15,171 bases of DNA from Clostridiales bacterium mt11. Its GTDB lineage: Bacteria > Bacillota > Clostridia > Tissierellales > Tepidimicrobiaceae. Positions 7,401 to 15,171 of this stretch are shown here, piece by piece (positions within the stretch are counted from its first letter, which is position 1; every line of letters begins with the position of its first letter). The translations under genes were made by a program, and so were the position numbers. Below the pieces are notes generated by a model. It was not told the origin of the DNA. It ran no database searches and was given only the letters and a program-made list of their open reading frames with translations. The DNA is taken from the NCBI GenBank assembly GCA_001282665.1, contig LN874948.1:156109-171279 (forward strand). The letters are read 5' to 3'.

Positions 7401-9394
7401 TAAATACATCATATGTTAAGGTTCAACAAACACGTGCTAAGGCAAGAGCATTAAGAGATTTAAATTTAAATACATCATATGTTAAGGTTCAACTTATTGA
7501 CTATCAATATTGTCAAGCATAAATTATATTTAAATACATCATATGTTAAGGTTCAACCTGCATCAGAGTTTCCTCCATTGTGCAATATTCCCCATTTAAA
7601 TACATCATATGTTAAGGTTCAACAGGCAAATACTCTAAAGAAGAAATAATAAAGATGTTGATTTAAATACATCATATGTTAAGGTTCAACATAGAAAAAA
7701 AGATTTAGAAATGTTTAAGACCTTGGGATTTAAATACATCATATGTTAAGGTTCAACCCATTGTAGCCTTCTAATCTACCTACACTGGTGTATATTTAAA
7801 TACATCATATGTTAAGGTTCAACTAATCCGTCTAAAATCATTTTCAACCCACCTGCCAATTTAAATACATCATATGTTAAGGTTCAACATCTTCCGCTTG
7901 TTTCTTTAAATCCGTTGCATTACCATTTAAATACATCATATGTTAAGGTTCAACTTTTAGACCATGCCTCAATCTCTCTTGCATTTCTACATTTAAATAC
8001 ATCATATGTTAAGGTTCAACGTAGAATTCTTTATTTTCAACAAATCAGAATAACTAATTTAAATACATCATATGTTAAGGTTCAACCATATTCGGGCTTT
8101 ACAAAATCATCTTGTACTATAGATTTAAATACATCATATGTTAAGGTTCAACAAGTTATTTTTCTAGAATACCCTTTCCAACTTGCTAATTTAAATACAT
8201 CATATGTTAAGGTTCAACTGTCTTACCTTCCCATCTCCGTAAAGCTGTCCCGAATTTAAATACATCATATGTTAAGGTTCAACCTTTGTTTTCTTGCCTA
8301 TATTTTTTAACTCGCTTCTATTTAAATACATCATATGTTAAGGTTCAACAACTTTTCTTTTCTTTTTCTTATAAGGTCCTCAGCATTTAAATACATCATA
8401 TGTTAAGGTTCAACTAGTTGAATTAATAGATAAAAATGGAATTGAAGTATTTAAATACATCATATGTTAAGGTTCAACTTTACAACCTTATCCATTTACT
8501 TTTATCCTCCTTCGATTTAAATACATCATATGTTAAGGTTCAACTACTTCGTGCAACCTATTCATTTTGTTTTCCATTGTATTTAAATACATCATATGTT
8601 AAGGTTCAACATGCGTATCTTTCGTGTATCATTTCTTCTGCATATATTTAAATACATCATATGTTAAGGTTCAACTTTCAAGTGCTGCAATAACAGTATA
8701 ATCAAGGATATATTTAAATACATCATATGTTAAGGTTCAACCTATAGCTCTTACTTTGTATAGACATATAGTTTTATTTAAATACATCATATGTTAAGGT
8801 TCAACTATTAACTACAACGAGGTTTAACTTTTTCGTAAGAATTTAAATACATCATATGTTAAGGTTCAACCGGCTTATTTTATTGTGTTTTTCTCTATTT
8901 TTAGCAATTTAAATACATCATATGTTAAGGTTCAACAATAGAGCGTTAACGGCTATACTAAGCGGACAAACATTTAAATACATCATATGTTAAGGTTCAA
9001 CCAGTTTTTTTATTGTTTCTCTCCAAAATAAAGAAGCATTTAAATACATCATATGTTAAGGTTCAACCCATTTTCACCAGAGGTTTGTACATATAGCATT
9101 CAATTTAAATACATCATATGTTAAGGTTCAACTAGAGCTGGGGGAGGAATAGAGATGAGAAGTATAGAATTTAAATACATCATATGTTAAGGTTCAACCA
9201 CTATATGCTCCCTGTGCATCAGTAGCTTTTACTTATTTAAATACATCATATGTTAAGGTTCAACTATTCTTTTTTACATTATTTGCAAGCATTGTGTTCC
9301 ATTTAAATACATCATATGTTAAGGTTCAACTTATTTGTAACGGAGAGCAAGTTGTCGGGGTGCAATTTAAATACATCATATGTTAAGGTTCAAC
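4461..9394 (-). CRISPR. CRISPR array, leader-proximal segment C (75 complete repeats)
   Basis: It starts with the remainder of the IS3-split repeat (4461-4467) and continues with 75 complete repeats, the first at 4505-4534 and the last, next to the leader, at 9365-9394. In transcribed orientation the repeat begins GTTGAACC, has CATATG near the middle and ends GTATTTAAAT. I saw no substitution in any of the 75 copies. Spacers are 34-38 bases. It contains an exact spacer duplicate (4669-4704 and 4865-4900), a one-base-offset pair (6309-6343 and 6637-6672), an opposite-strand pair (6901-6935 and 7163-7198), and terminator-like spacers at 5126-5163 and 6112-6146. Newest spacers should be at the right. 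Cas6, not in the window, would cut within each repeat, leaving ATTTAAAT as the probable 8-base crRNA handle (by analogy with other type I-B systems). Confidence 0.99.
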
Positions 9395-9575
9395 GCTACT
9401 ATTTTAGCCATATATCTCCCAATAACTTTTCATCATATCATTGATATCAACAGTTCTTAATAATTCTTTCCCAAGTACAAAGTAAAATATTATAATCACG
9501 TTCCATAATAGCTATGAACATTGATTTTATTATATTATACTATATTGATAACTACAATTCGCCTGGTAAAACTTT
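9395..9575 (-). promoter_or_regulatory. CRISPR leader
   Basis: This AT-rich stretch separates the cas2 stop codon from the first repeat and holds no convincing gene. The cas genes point at it, and the opposite end of the array is the one with decayed and variant repeats, so the leader is on this side. New spacers are expected to be integrated at 9394/9395. The bases next to the first repeat on the minus strand are GGCTAAAATAGTAGC. A small palindrome, ATATC ATT GATAT (9435-9447), lies about 45 bases inside and might help Cas1-Cas2 or host protein docking, which is speculative. No terminator is visible between cas2 and the leader, so the cas operon may also read through into the array. Confidence 0.88.
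9529..9557 (-). promoter_or_regulatory. Probable pre-crRNA promoter
   Basis: On the minus strand TTGTAG (9557-9552) and TATAAT (9534-9529) are separated by 17 bases, a near-consensus vegetative sigma-A promoter. Transcription would start near 9521-9523, about 128 bases before the first repeat. Overlapping TATA-like strings in the same stretch make the exact -10 uncertain. Confidence 0.65.
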
Positions 9576-9863
9576 TTATAAGATTAAAGATTGTGTGTCT
9601 TTTTTATTAGTTCCAATAGTCTCTTCATCAAAGCATTCCCCATTAACTAATTTTATAATGCTTATAAAATCCTCGTCTGGTTCAATTATTTTATTTAATT
9701 CATCTTTTAGTTTTATAAGCTTTGAAGGGGTTATGGCACCTCTAAATACTGAATTTTGGTGGTGATAAAAATATTTCTTACATACTTTAAAGACTTTATT
9801 TACTCTTTTTTCATTGACATCATAAAAAACAAATGCATAATTATAATTAAAATTTCTCTTCAT
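9576..9863 (-). CDS. cas2: CRISPR-associated protein Cas2
   Basis: A 95-residue protein of normal Cas2 length. Cas2 dimers bridge two Cas1 dimers to form the spacer integrase. The first beta strand YAFVFYDVNEKRVNKVFKV carries the conserved aspartate D15, and HHQNSVFRGAITPSKLIKL matches the family core (Q-S-V-F-x-G). The start ATG lies two bases after the cas1 stop, and its ribosome binding site AAGGAGAAG is inside the last cas1 codons, so the two are translationally coupled. It is the last cas gene before the leader. Confidence 0.96.
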   Translation of the reverse strand: MKRNFNYNYAFVFYDVNEKRVNKVFKVCKKYFYHHQNSVFRGAITPSKLIKLKDELNKIIEPDEDFISIIKLVNGECFDEETIGTNKKDTQSLIL

Positions 9864-9865
9864 GA

Positions 9866-10870
9866 CTACATCTTCTCCTTTAAACTAAATGGTTTAAACT
9901 CCTTGTCCTCTAATAAAAATTTTATCAACTTATATCCATCTAATTTTATAGCTGTTTTATATGTAACCTTTCTTTTAAGCTTTGCATGGTAAAATACATT
10001 TTCAAATCTTTCTTCTATAGCCTGTACAAATATTCTTTTCCCATCTTCATTTAAAAGGCAATAATTAAGTTTTCTATCGAAATGTTTATCCAGCTGTAAT
10101 CTCTTATTATTTACAAGATCAAATATTGTCTTATATACTATTACTGGTTTAAATACTTCACTTAAATCTAAACTTAGTGAAAATCTTCCCTCTGATGGCT
10201 CATGTAAATAGCTTATAGTTTGATTTAAGTGAGTATTATATATTTGAGATATGGTTTTAGAATATAATATAGAATTTCCAAAAGATATTAAAGCATTCAT
10301 GGGATTATCAGGGGGTCTTCTTACCCTTTTACTCAGGACAAATTCTTCTGGTAAAAAATATTTAAATGCACTATAAAACCTTGACCATATTTCTCCTTCT
10401 ATTGCTAAAATTTGTTTTATATTGAGATTGTCCTTTGATAGATATCTATTTACATCATTTTTTATCCAATCTAAAGTAGGCTTTACCTCCTTTTTATCAT
10501 GTTTATAATAATGATATAAAACCTCATAAATATTTTCTCCTATACCCATGACAAAAGCCTTAGCCAAATATATTCTATTGTTCATATATCCATTAACTTG
10601 TTGTATGGTTAATTTTCCACTAACTAAATTCTCCTTTGGATAAAAACTGCCACTATATTGATTATAATAATTAAAAAAATGTATTGTAATACCAGCCTTT
10701 GAGACAAAATCAAGAAACTTAGTATTTAGAGTTATTTCATTCATACAATAAATTTCTCTTGTTGATTCTATAGGCAAATAGTTATTTCCTTTTTCGTTTC
10801 TAAAAACTATAGAATTATCTTTTCGTTTAAGTTCTCCCATACTCATTAAATATTTTGTTCCTCTACTCAT
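9866..10870 (-). CDS. cas1: CRISPR-associated endonuclease/integrase Cas1 (type I-B)
   Basis: Cas1 inserts new spacers at the leader end of the array. From the ATG at 10870 the protein is 334 residues, normal for type I-B Cas1. The N-terminal beta domain contains GELKRKDNSIVF and LPIESTREIYCMNEITLN. In the helical C-terminal domain the metal ligands can be read as E in ILAIEGEIWSRFY (residue 158), H in ISYLHEPSEGRFSL (223) and D in LSLDLSEVFKP (235, with E238 nearby). A GTG at 10879 would add three residues but lies within the ribosome binding site, so the ATG is preferred. It sits between cas4 and cas2, as in most type I-B operons. All key residues are present. Confidence 0.97.
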   Translation of the reverse strand: MSRGTKYLMSMGELKRKDNSIVFRNEKGNNYLPIESTREIYCMNEITLNTKFLDFVSKAGITIHFFNYYNQYSGSFYPKENLVSGKLTIQQVNGYMNNRIYLAKAFVMGIGENIYEVLYHYYKHDKKEVKPTLDWIKNDVNRYLSKDNLNIKQILAIEGEIWSRFYSAFKYFLPEEFVLSKRVRRPPDNPMNALISFGNSILYSKTISQIYNTHLNQTISYLHEPSEGRFSLSLDLSEVFKPVIVYKTIFDLVNNKRLQLDKHFDRKLNYCLLNEDGKRIFVQAIEERFENVFYHAKLKRKVTYKTAIKLDGYKLIKFLLEDKEFKPFSLKEKM

Positions 10871-10875
10871 ATTTC

Positions 10876-10883
10876 CCACCCTT
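10876..10883 (-). promoter_or_regulatory. Ribosome binding site deciding the cas1 start
   Basis: AAGGGTGG on the minus strand ends five bases before the ATG at 10870. It overlaps the alternative GTG at 10879-10877, which itself has no upstream Shine-Dalgarno sequence. Confidence 0.7.
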
Positions 10884-10898
10884 TATTTTATTAATTTT

Positions 10899-11396
10899 TT
10901 ATATATAGCAGTATTCATAATATGCACATTTTTTACATTTCCGCTCTTCTATAGGGTTTGGTGGTAATTCACTGCTAATAAGTTCATTTATTTCATTTTT
11001 TAAATTCTCCAGCTCTATCTCCTTGTTTTCATCAAGTTCTATATAAATAACTTTTTTACCTTGTTTTTTCTTTTCATAAAATTCTAATTTGCCTTTTCTA
11101 TCTATACCTTTACTCTTCAATACTTGTATATAATATAAAGTCTGCCACTTTGTTGCCTCTATATCTGCATCTGATTTTTTAAATTCTACTACATATTTAT
11201 CAGTTATCTTATCAATTCTTATATTTTCAATTTGTATTTCTGCTTTTTTATTTTTATTCTCTTCAATTTCGTGAAGAATTCTACCTATATTAACATCTTC
11301 ACTATTATCTTCTAGATTTATTCTATTTCCAAATAACCAACATTGCCTTTTACAGTGAAAATAATAGTTTATTAAAGTTCCTGTAATTTTCATCAT
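10899..11396 (-). CDS. cas4: CRISPR-associated exonuclease Cas4 (PD-(D/E)xK, Fe-S)
   Basis: Cas4 trims prespacers and helps select PAM-adjacent ends in the adaptation complex with Cas1-Cas2. The 165 residues include the Fe-S cluster cysteines: C15 or C19 (HCKRQCW) near the N terminus, and C154, C157 and C163 (ERKCKKCAYYEYC) at the C terminus. Nuclease residues are H42 (GRILHE), D62 (IRIDKI), E71-x-K73 (VVEFKKS) and Q85 (KWQTLYYIQ). Two ATG codons in tandem start the protein (11396 and 11393), with AAGGGG just upstream. It follows cas3 after 16 bases and precedes cas1, the classic I-B order. No essential motif is missing. Confidence 0.95.
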   Translation of the reverse strand: MMKITGTLINYYFHCKRQCWLFGNRINLEDNSEDVNIGRILHEIEENKNKKAEIQIENIRIDKITDKYVVEFKKSDADIEATKWQTLYYIQVLKSKGIDRKGKLEFYEKKKQGKKVIYIELDENKEIELENLKNEINELISSELPPNPIEERKCKKCAYYEYCYI

Positions 11397-11412
11397 CTTA
11401 CCCCTTACTCAA

Positions 11413-13986
11413 TTAAATAATTTCAAGACCACTAGGATTTTTAAATAGCTCCCTGTCAAACTTACCATCAGTAAAATATTTCTCACCATCTTCTATATAA
11501 AATATATCACCAACTACATCCACGTAAGAGTTATTAACTGAGTTTACTTTATACATAAAATAATTCATTTTTTCTATTATATAAGAAAGCTCCACCTTTT
11601 TCTCAGCATATTTCATGTCTTTATTTCTCAATAACTCTACATAATTATCCCATACATCTTTTCCTGATATAATATCACCATCTTCATCTTTTATTTCTCT
11701 ATTCAAAAATACTTGATATTCTTTTTTGTCATCATCAATTAACTTCATTCTTTCAGTGATAGCTGCATAATCTAACTTTAATACTTTGCCCTTCCTAAAC
11801 TTATCTATATTTCTATCATTATGTCTATATAGATCATCTTCTATCATTTCCATTATAATCTTATAGTACTGATCAAATCTTTTAGTTCTTAATATATCTT
11901 TTATCTTTTCTTCTTTTAAAGTAACACTATCATTTTTTCTATAATCATTTTTATATATTGTACTTGCTTTATCTAGGTTGAAAAAATATACTACTGAGCT
12001 ACTTTTCATACATGATCTATTTATACGCCCTAAGAATTGCTCTTCTGAATCTAAAATGGATATATCCTTAAATCCTATATCCATATCTATATTAATTCCT
12101 GCCTCAACTACTTGAGTTGCTATAAGTGTTATATTCTTTTGTTTTTTAACCTTATCTATTATTTGTTTTCGTTCTATCTTATTATCATCTCCAGTCATTA
12201 GTAAGATTTCTCTTTTTATACCTTTTTCTCCATATATCTTCCCAATTTCTTTATACATTTCCATAGCTGTATTTTTATTTATAAATTCAACAAGAATATT
12301 TTTTGTAGATTCTTTAGATAAATTAACTATCTTTTCTATAACCTTTTTATCAACATCATCAGTTTCGTTTAGTAATGAGTAATCAATGGTTACTCTATTT
12401 TTGAATAGGGGATTATTATAGTAAATTTCTCTATTTTCTATTAAGTTGACAAAACCTTCCTTTGCACCAACAAGAATATCTAATTTAGGTAGAGTTGCTG
12501 ACATTATTATTATCTTTATATTCAATATCTCAGCATATTTCTTTAAAAATATAATTATTTCTTTCCATATATAATTTTTATAGCTTTGGATTTCATCAAG
12601 TATAATAACACTATTAGCTATATGAGATAATGCAAATACTGACTCTCTACTGTTTCCAAACAAATAGCTGAAAAAGTTTACATGGGTTGTTAATATTATT
12701 GGATAGTGTAAAAATTGCCTATTTAAAAGAGACTTTTCATAATCTATTTTTTTAGAAAATCCATTGATAAGAATTTCTTTATTTGCTTCTTCCTTATCTT
12801 CAGTCTTTATTGGTGTTATTGAGTTTATTATTGCAATTTGATTTTTTATATCCTCATGGTTTTCAAATACTTCATCTAAGGATTCTTTAGTTTGCTCCAC
12901 AAGGGTGTTAAATGGAAATATATAAAATATTTTATTTATATTAGAATTTTCCTTAAGTAAATTAAATGCTAAATTAATTGAAGTATTAGTTTTACCACTC
13001 CCTGTAGGTGCTTCCAAATAAAATATATTTTGTTCTTTATTTTTAATCAAGTTCTTTTCCGCTTCTAGAAATATTTCTGTTCTTAATAAGTTAATATCAT
13101 TTTCTTTAAAAGGATTTTCTTCTTCACCTTTTAAATACCCTTTATATTGGTAGATGGTTTTTAATACTTTTCCATCTTTATAAATATCATCAAACTTCTT
13201 ATAATCCTCTATTATCCCAAAATCATCTATACTTTTCCCCGTCATATAATTTGATGTCGCATAAAAATCTGATGTTATTAATAAAGAAAAAAGTAACTTT
13301 GTATAAATATATATATCTATACAATTCCATACCCTGGAATTTTCTATTTTCTCAAGAGTTTCATATGCTAACTTAAAGATATTTTCTATTGCTAAATCAT
13401 CGATATCAAAATTTATATTATAATCTTCATAAAGATACCTTTGTTTAGAATAATTCTTATACTCTCTATAGAATGTTTTTTTAAAATCACTAAAGTTTGC
13501 TAATGAACTATGATGCTTTGAAATAATATATGAATTTAGTATTAAGAATACTAGAAGAAGAGAAGAGTCTTCTTCTAGTTTAGAAATTTTATTGAGAAAG
13601 TAGTCAAAATAAATACATGCAGATAACATAGAATGTTTAGAATTTACTTGTTTTATATTTATATCCTTATATCTTTCATTGTCCATTACTTTATACTGAA
13701 AATTTGCATTTATTTTTCCTATATCATGCATATAAACTGTATTAACAATTAATTCTTTCCATATATCTATGGTAGTTTGGCTTTTCGCTTTCAAAAGTCT
13801 TCTTTCTATATTTTTAAATACTAAATCCAAATTTTTTTCTTTTATTATCTTAAGAAAATATTCATAAGTTAAATCCACGTGTTCCTTTAACTTTTCTTTA
13901 TGTTCTTCTTTAGTATGCGCATACATTGTATCCAAATTATCTATATTTTGTTCTAAATCAAAAACATCTACATTGTCAAAATACAC
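11413..13986 (-). CDS. cas3: CRISPR-associated helicase/nuclease Cas3 (HD domain fused N-terminally)
   Basis: Cas3 is recruited to the Cascade R-loop and unwinds and degrades target DNA. The 857-residue protein has an N-terminal HD nuclease: H36 (KEHVDL), the HD pair H87-D88 (VYMHDIGKINANF), H118 (SKHSML) and H158-H159 (SKHHSS). A superfamily 2 helicase follows: Walker A APTGSGKT at 326-333, motif Ia FPFNTLVEQT, DEIQ box 464-467, SAT 496-498, then QVVEAGINID and QFLGRINRS at 625-634 and 650-658. The C-terminal region (about 700-857) is the less conserved accessory part. The start is GTG at 13986, eight bases after AGGAGG; no in-frame ATG is as well placed. It follows cas5 after 12 bases. All motifs look intact. 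Confidence 0.97.
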   Translation of the reverse strand: MYFDNVDVFDLEQNIDNLDTMYAHTKEEHKEKLKEHVDLTYEYFLKIIKEKNLDLVFKNIERRLLKAKSQTTIDIWKELIVNTVYMHDIGKINANFQYKVMDNERYKDINIKQVNSKHSMLSACIYFDYFLNKISKLEEDSSLLLVFLILNSYIISKHHSSLANFSDFKKTFYREYKNYSKQRYLYEDYNINFDIDDLAIENIFKLAYETLEKIENSRVWNCIDIYIYTKLLFSLLITSDFYATSNYMTGKSIDDFGIIEDYKKFDDIYKDGKVLKTIYQYKGYLKGEEENPFKENDINLLRTEIFLEAEKNLIKNKEQNIFYLEAPTGSGKTNTSINLAFNLLKENSNINKIFYIFPFNTLVEQTKESLDEVFENHEDIKNQIAIINSITPIKTEDKEEANKEILINGFSKKIDYEKSLLNRQFLHYPIILTTHVNFFSYLFGNSRESVFALSHIANSVIILDEIQSYKNYIWKEIIIFLKKYAEILNIKIIIMSATLPKLDILVGAKEGFVNLIENREIYYNNPLFKNRVTIDYSLLNETDDVDKKVIEKIVNLSKESTKNILVEFINKNTAMEMYKEIGKIYGEKGIKREILLMTGDDNKIERKQIIDKVKKQKNITLIATQVVEAGINIDMDIGFKDISILDSEEQFLGRINRSCMKSSSVVYFFNLDKASTIYKNDYRKNDSVTLKEEKIKDILRTKRFDQYYKIIMEMIEDDLYRHNDRNIDKFRKGKVLKLDYAAITERMKLIDDDKKEYQVFLNREIKDEDGDIISGKDVWDNYVELLRNKDMKYAEKKVELSYIIEKMNYFMYKVNSVNNSYVDVVGDIFYIEDGEKYFTDGKFDRELFKNPSGLEII

Positions 13987-14001
13987 ATAATTCGCCTCCT
14001 A
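13984..14001 (-). promoter_or_regulatory. cas5 stop / Shine-Dalgarno / GTG start overlap for cas3
   Basis: The minus strand reads TAGGAGGCGAATTATGTG. The cas5 stop TAG is part of the strong TAGGAGG site, and the GTG start of cas3 overlaps the last base of an out-of-frame ATG at 13988. That ATG opens only six codons before TAG, so it could compete for initiation at the same site. Confidence 0.75.
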
Positions 14002-14760
14002 AAAAAAGAATAGAATTTTATCCTTATAAGAATATAAACTTACCCCATCTTTGTTTTTCACTTTCATATTGGTACATACAAAACTTTCAAGCTCGTATTG
14101 ATTTGTATTTTTCTCTAATCTTATAGGTAATTTTTCTTCATATTTCCACTTTTTATTATCAGAAGCATTATTCAGTATTTGATTCAAATTTAAAGAATCC
14201 TTATCATTTGAATTTAATATACTAAAATATTTTTTTATAAATAAACTATCTATTTTTATAATATCTTGCAATTCCTCTAAATTTATAACTTCTACATACT
14301 TTATAGATGCAAAGTGGTCATTTTTACCTAAGTATGGTATATACTTATATTTATTGAATAAAAGCCTATCTTTTAATTCTTCTATATACTCCTTCTCTTC
14401 AAGCAATATATATATATCCCATTTTGGTTCTTCAAGCCATTGTTCCTTTATTATTAAATTTCCTCCTTGTTCTTTTGAAGCATATCCTACTGAATTATTA
14501 AACGTTTGAACCTTTTTAGATATAAAACCTTCTTTACTTTTAGGAACTATTGATATCATTAAATCTGAAAGTTTACTATAAAACTCAGGATATATCTTAT
14601 CCCGTTGAAACATATATCCATCTAATCCTAGTATGCTGCCTAATATCCCTAATAGAGCTATTTTATGAATATTACCGTATGTGAAATATATATATGAGTT
14701 GACATCTGGTCTTTTGAAAAAAGCTGTCTTTCCACTTAATTCAAATTTTAATCCTTGCAT
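13999..14760 (-). CDS. cas5: CRISPR-associated protein Cas5 (type I-B Cascade subunit)
   Basis: Cas5 caps the 5' handle of the crRNA in the Cascade complex and contacts the large subunit. The 253-residue protein begins with the Cas5-type RAMP strand LKFELSGKTAFFKRPDVN, followed by the helix-forming IHKIALLGILGSILGLDGY, both hallmarks of Cas5 N termini. Residues after about 150 are divergent, as usual for the family. It lies three bases after cas7 and 12 before cas3; the AAGGAAG that serves it is inside the cas7 end. Type I-B assignment rests on these features, gene order and the array repeat. Confidence 0.9.
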   Translation of the reverse strand: MQGLKFELSGKTAFFKRPDVNSYIYFTYGNIHKIALLGILGSILGLDGYMFQRDKIYPEFYSKLSDLMISIVPKSKEGFISKKVQTFNNSVGYASKEQGGNLIIKEQWLEEPKWDIYILLEEKEYIEELKDRLLFNKYKYIPYLGKNDHFASIKYVEVINLEELQDIIKIDSLFIKKYFSILNSNDKDSLNLNQILNNASDNKKWKYEEKLPIRLEKNTNQYELESFVCTNMKVKNKDGVSLYSYKDKILFFF

Positions 14761-14763
14761 ATT

Positions 14764-15171
14764 TTACAGCACTTCCTTTGTAAATATATTGAAATGTTTA
14801 GCATTTTTTAGCTCACCTTCTATCTTCGTTTTATACGGATTATAATAAATTTCCATATTAAGTATATTATCTTCCATGCTTTCTATAAGCTCTATAAATT
14901 CTAATCTTATAATATCCTTGTCCTCTGTTTTCTCAAAACTAATATATTGATCTAAATTAGGAAGATATGTTTCAAGTTCTGTTTCAATGAAAACAGCAAA
15001 TTCATTTTCACAACCTATCTTAGCATTTGTATTAAATGCCGTAGTAGAAATCAAAGAAGCCTCCTTAAATTTTTTATAATCTTCTTCTGTATAGCCTTCT
15101 GTAACACCCATTTTTACAAAATTGTTATACGCATTTGGATTTATAACAAAAGGATAGAAATAATGTGCTTC
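14764..15171 (-). CDS. cas7: CRISPR-associated protein Cas7 (type I-B backbone), C-terminal part
   Basis: The frame is open to the window edge, so only the last 135 residues are visible; the internal ATG at 15111 is not the start. Cas7 forms the helical backbone that holds the spacer part of crRNA. The visible part reads HYFYPFVINPNAYNNF, then LISTTAFNTNAKIGCENEF and a C-terminal acidic segment. Position directly upstream of cas5 in a I-B operon is the main argument, since Cas7 C termini are variable; the type I-B forms are called Csh2 or Cst2. cas8b and cas6 would be expected further upstream. A Cas8 C terminus is the alternative but is less consistent with the order cas7-cas5-cas3. Confidence 0.75.
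   Translation of the reverse strand, partial: EAHYFYPFVINPNAYNNFVKMGVTEGYTEEDYKKFKEASLISTTAFNTNAKIGCENEFAVFIETELETYLPNLDQYISFEKTEDKDIIRLEFIELIESMEDNILNMEIYYNPYKTKIEGELKNAKHFNIFTKEVL

Noticed and set aside
5331..8651. Open frames on the plus strand in the array (5331-5513, 7915-8259, 8436-8651) that read like tandem-repeat proteins with LNTSYVKVQ units
   Set aside because: The peptide is simply the translation of the CRISPR repeat; the intervening residues are spacers, and there is no ribosome binding site or conserved protein.
56..9394. Self-targeting spacers against the cas genes or the two insertion sequences
   Set aside because: None was noticed by eye, but I cannot run an alignment; a search of all spacers against the window and genome is needed before claiming presence or absence.
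56..9394. Deducing the PAM from the related spacer pairs
   Set aside because: None of the overlapping spacers extends past the PAM-side end of its partner, so the flanking bases are not visible here.
9514..9992. Plus-strand open frames across the leader, cas2 and the cas1 end (9514-9765, 9756-9992)
   Set aside because: They are antisense to cas2/cas1, low complexity and lack supporting signals.
13926..14126. Plus-strand open frame at the cas3/cas5 junction
   Set aside because: Antisense to two intact cas genes with recognisable motifs.
9864..15171. Reading cas8b or cas6 as missing from the system
   Set aside because: The operon runs off the right edge inside cas7; both genes are normally upstream of it, so absence from the window says nothing.

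Overview
The window is very AT-rich and holds one CRISPR-Cas locus: the adaptation and interference genes of a type I-B system on the minus strand, followed by a very long repeat-spacer array. The low GC, AGGAGG-type ribosome binding sites, clostridial-looking type I-B repeat and IS3/IS256 transposases point to a low-GC Firmicute, most likely in the Clostridia. That assignment is an inference.

Layout, in the direction of transcription (right to left): cas7 (15171-14764, cut by the window edge), cas5 (14760-13999), cas3 with a fused HD nuclease (13986-11413), cas4 (11396-10899), cas1 (10870-9866) and cas2 (9863-9576). The gaps are 2 to about 28 bases, so this looks like one operon. Its promoter, and the expected cas8b and cas6, must lie beyond 15171. 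A leader of about 180 bases (9575-9395) with a recognisable promoter (TTGTAG, 17 bases, TATAAT) then leads into the array, which runs from 9394 to 56. By hand count it has 100 repeats and about 99 spacers. The repeat is 30 bases, beginning GTTGAACC and ending GTATTTAAAT in the transcribed (minus) orientation; spacers are 34-38 bases.

Two insertion sequences split the array. An IS3-family element (3213-4460) sits inside a repeat and duplicated GTT. An IS256-family element (378-1944) has no visible target duplication and is flanked by a truncated repeat. Reading left to right, repeats whose last plus-strand base is T instead of C occur in two separate blocks (56-216 and 1945-2359) with two normal repeats between them. 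This suggests the distal end was rearranged, with the IS256 element at or near the junction.

The most informative content is in the spacers: one exact duplicate, one pair from the same site differing by one base in length, one pair matching opposite strands of the same 32-base sequence, and one pair that is 30/36 identical and looks like two diverged alleles of a coding target. Several spacers carry ribosome-binding-site/start-codon signatures or terminator hairpins of their sources. Together they record repeated encounters with the same invaders. No cas-independent new system is evident; the novelty is in the size and history of the array.
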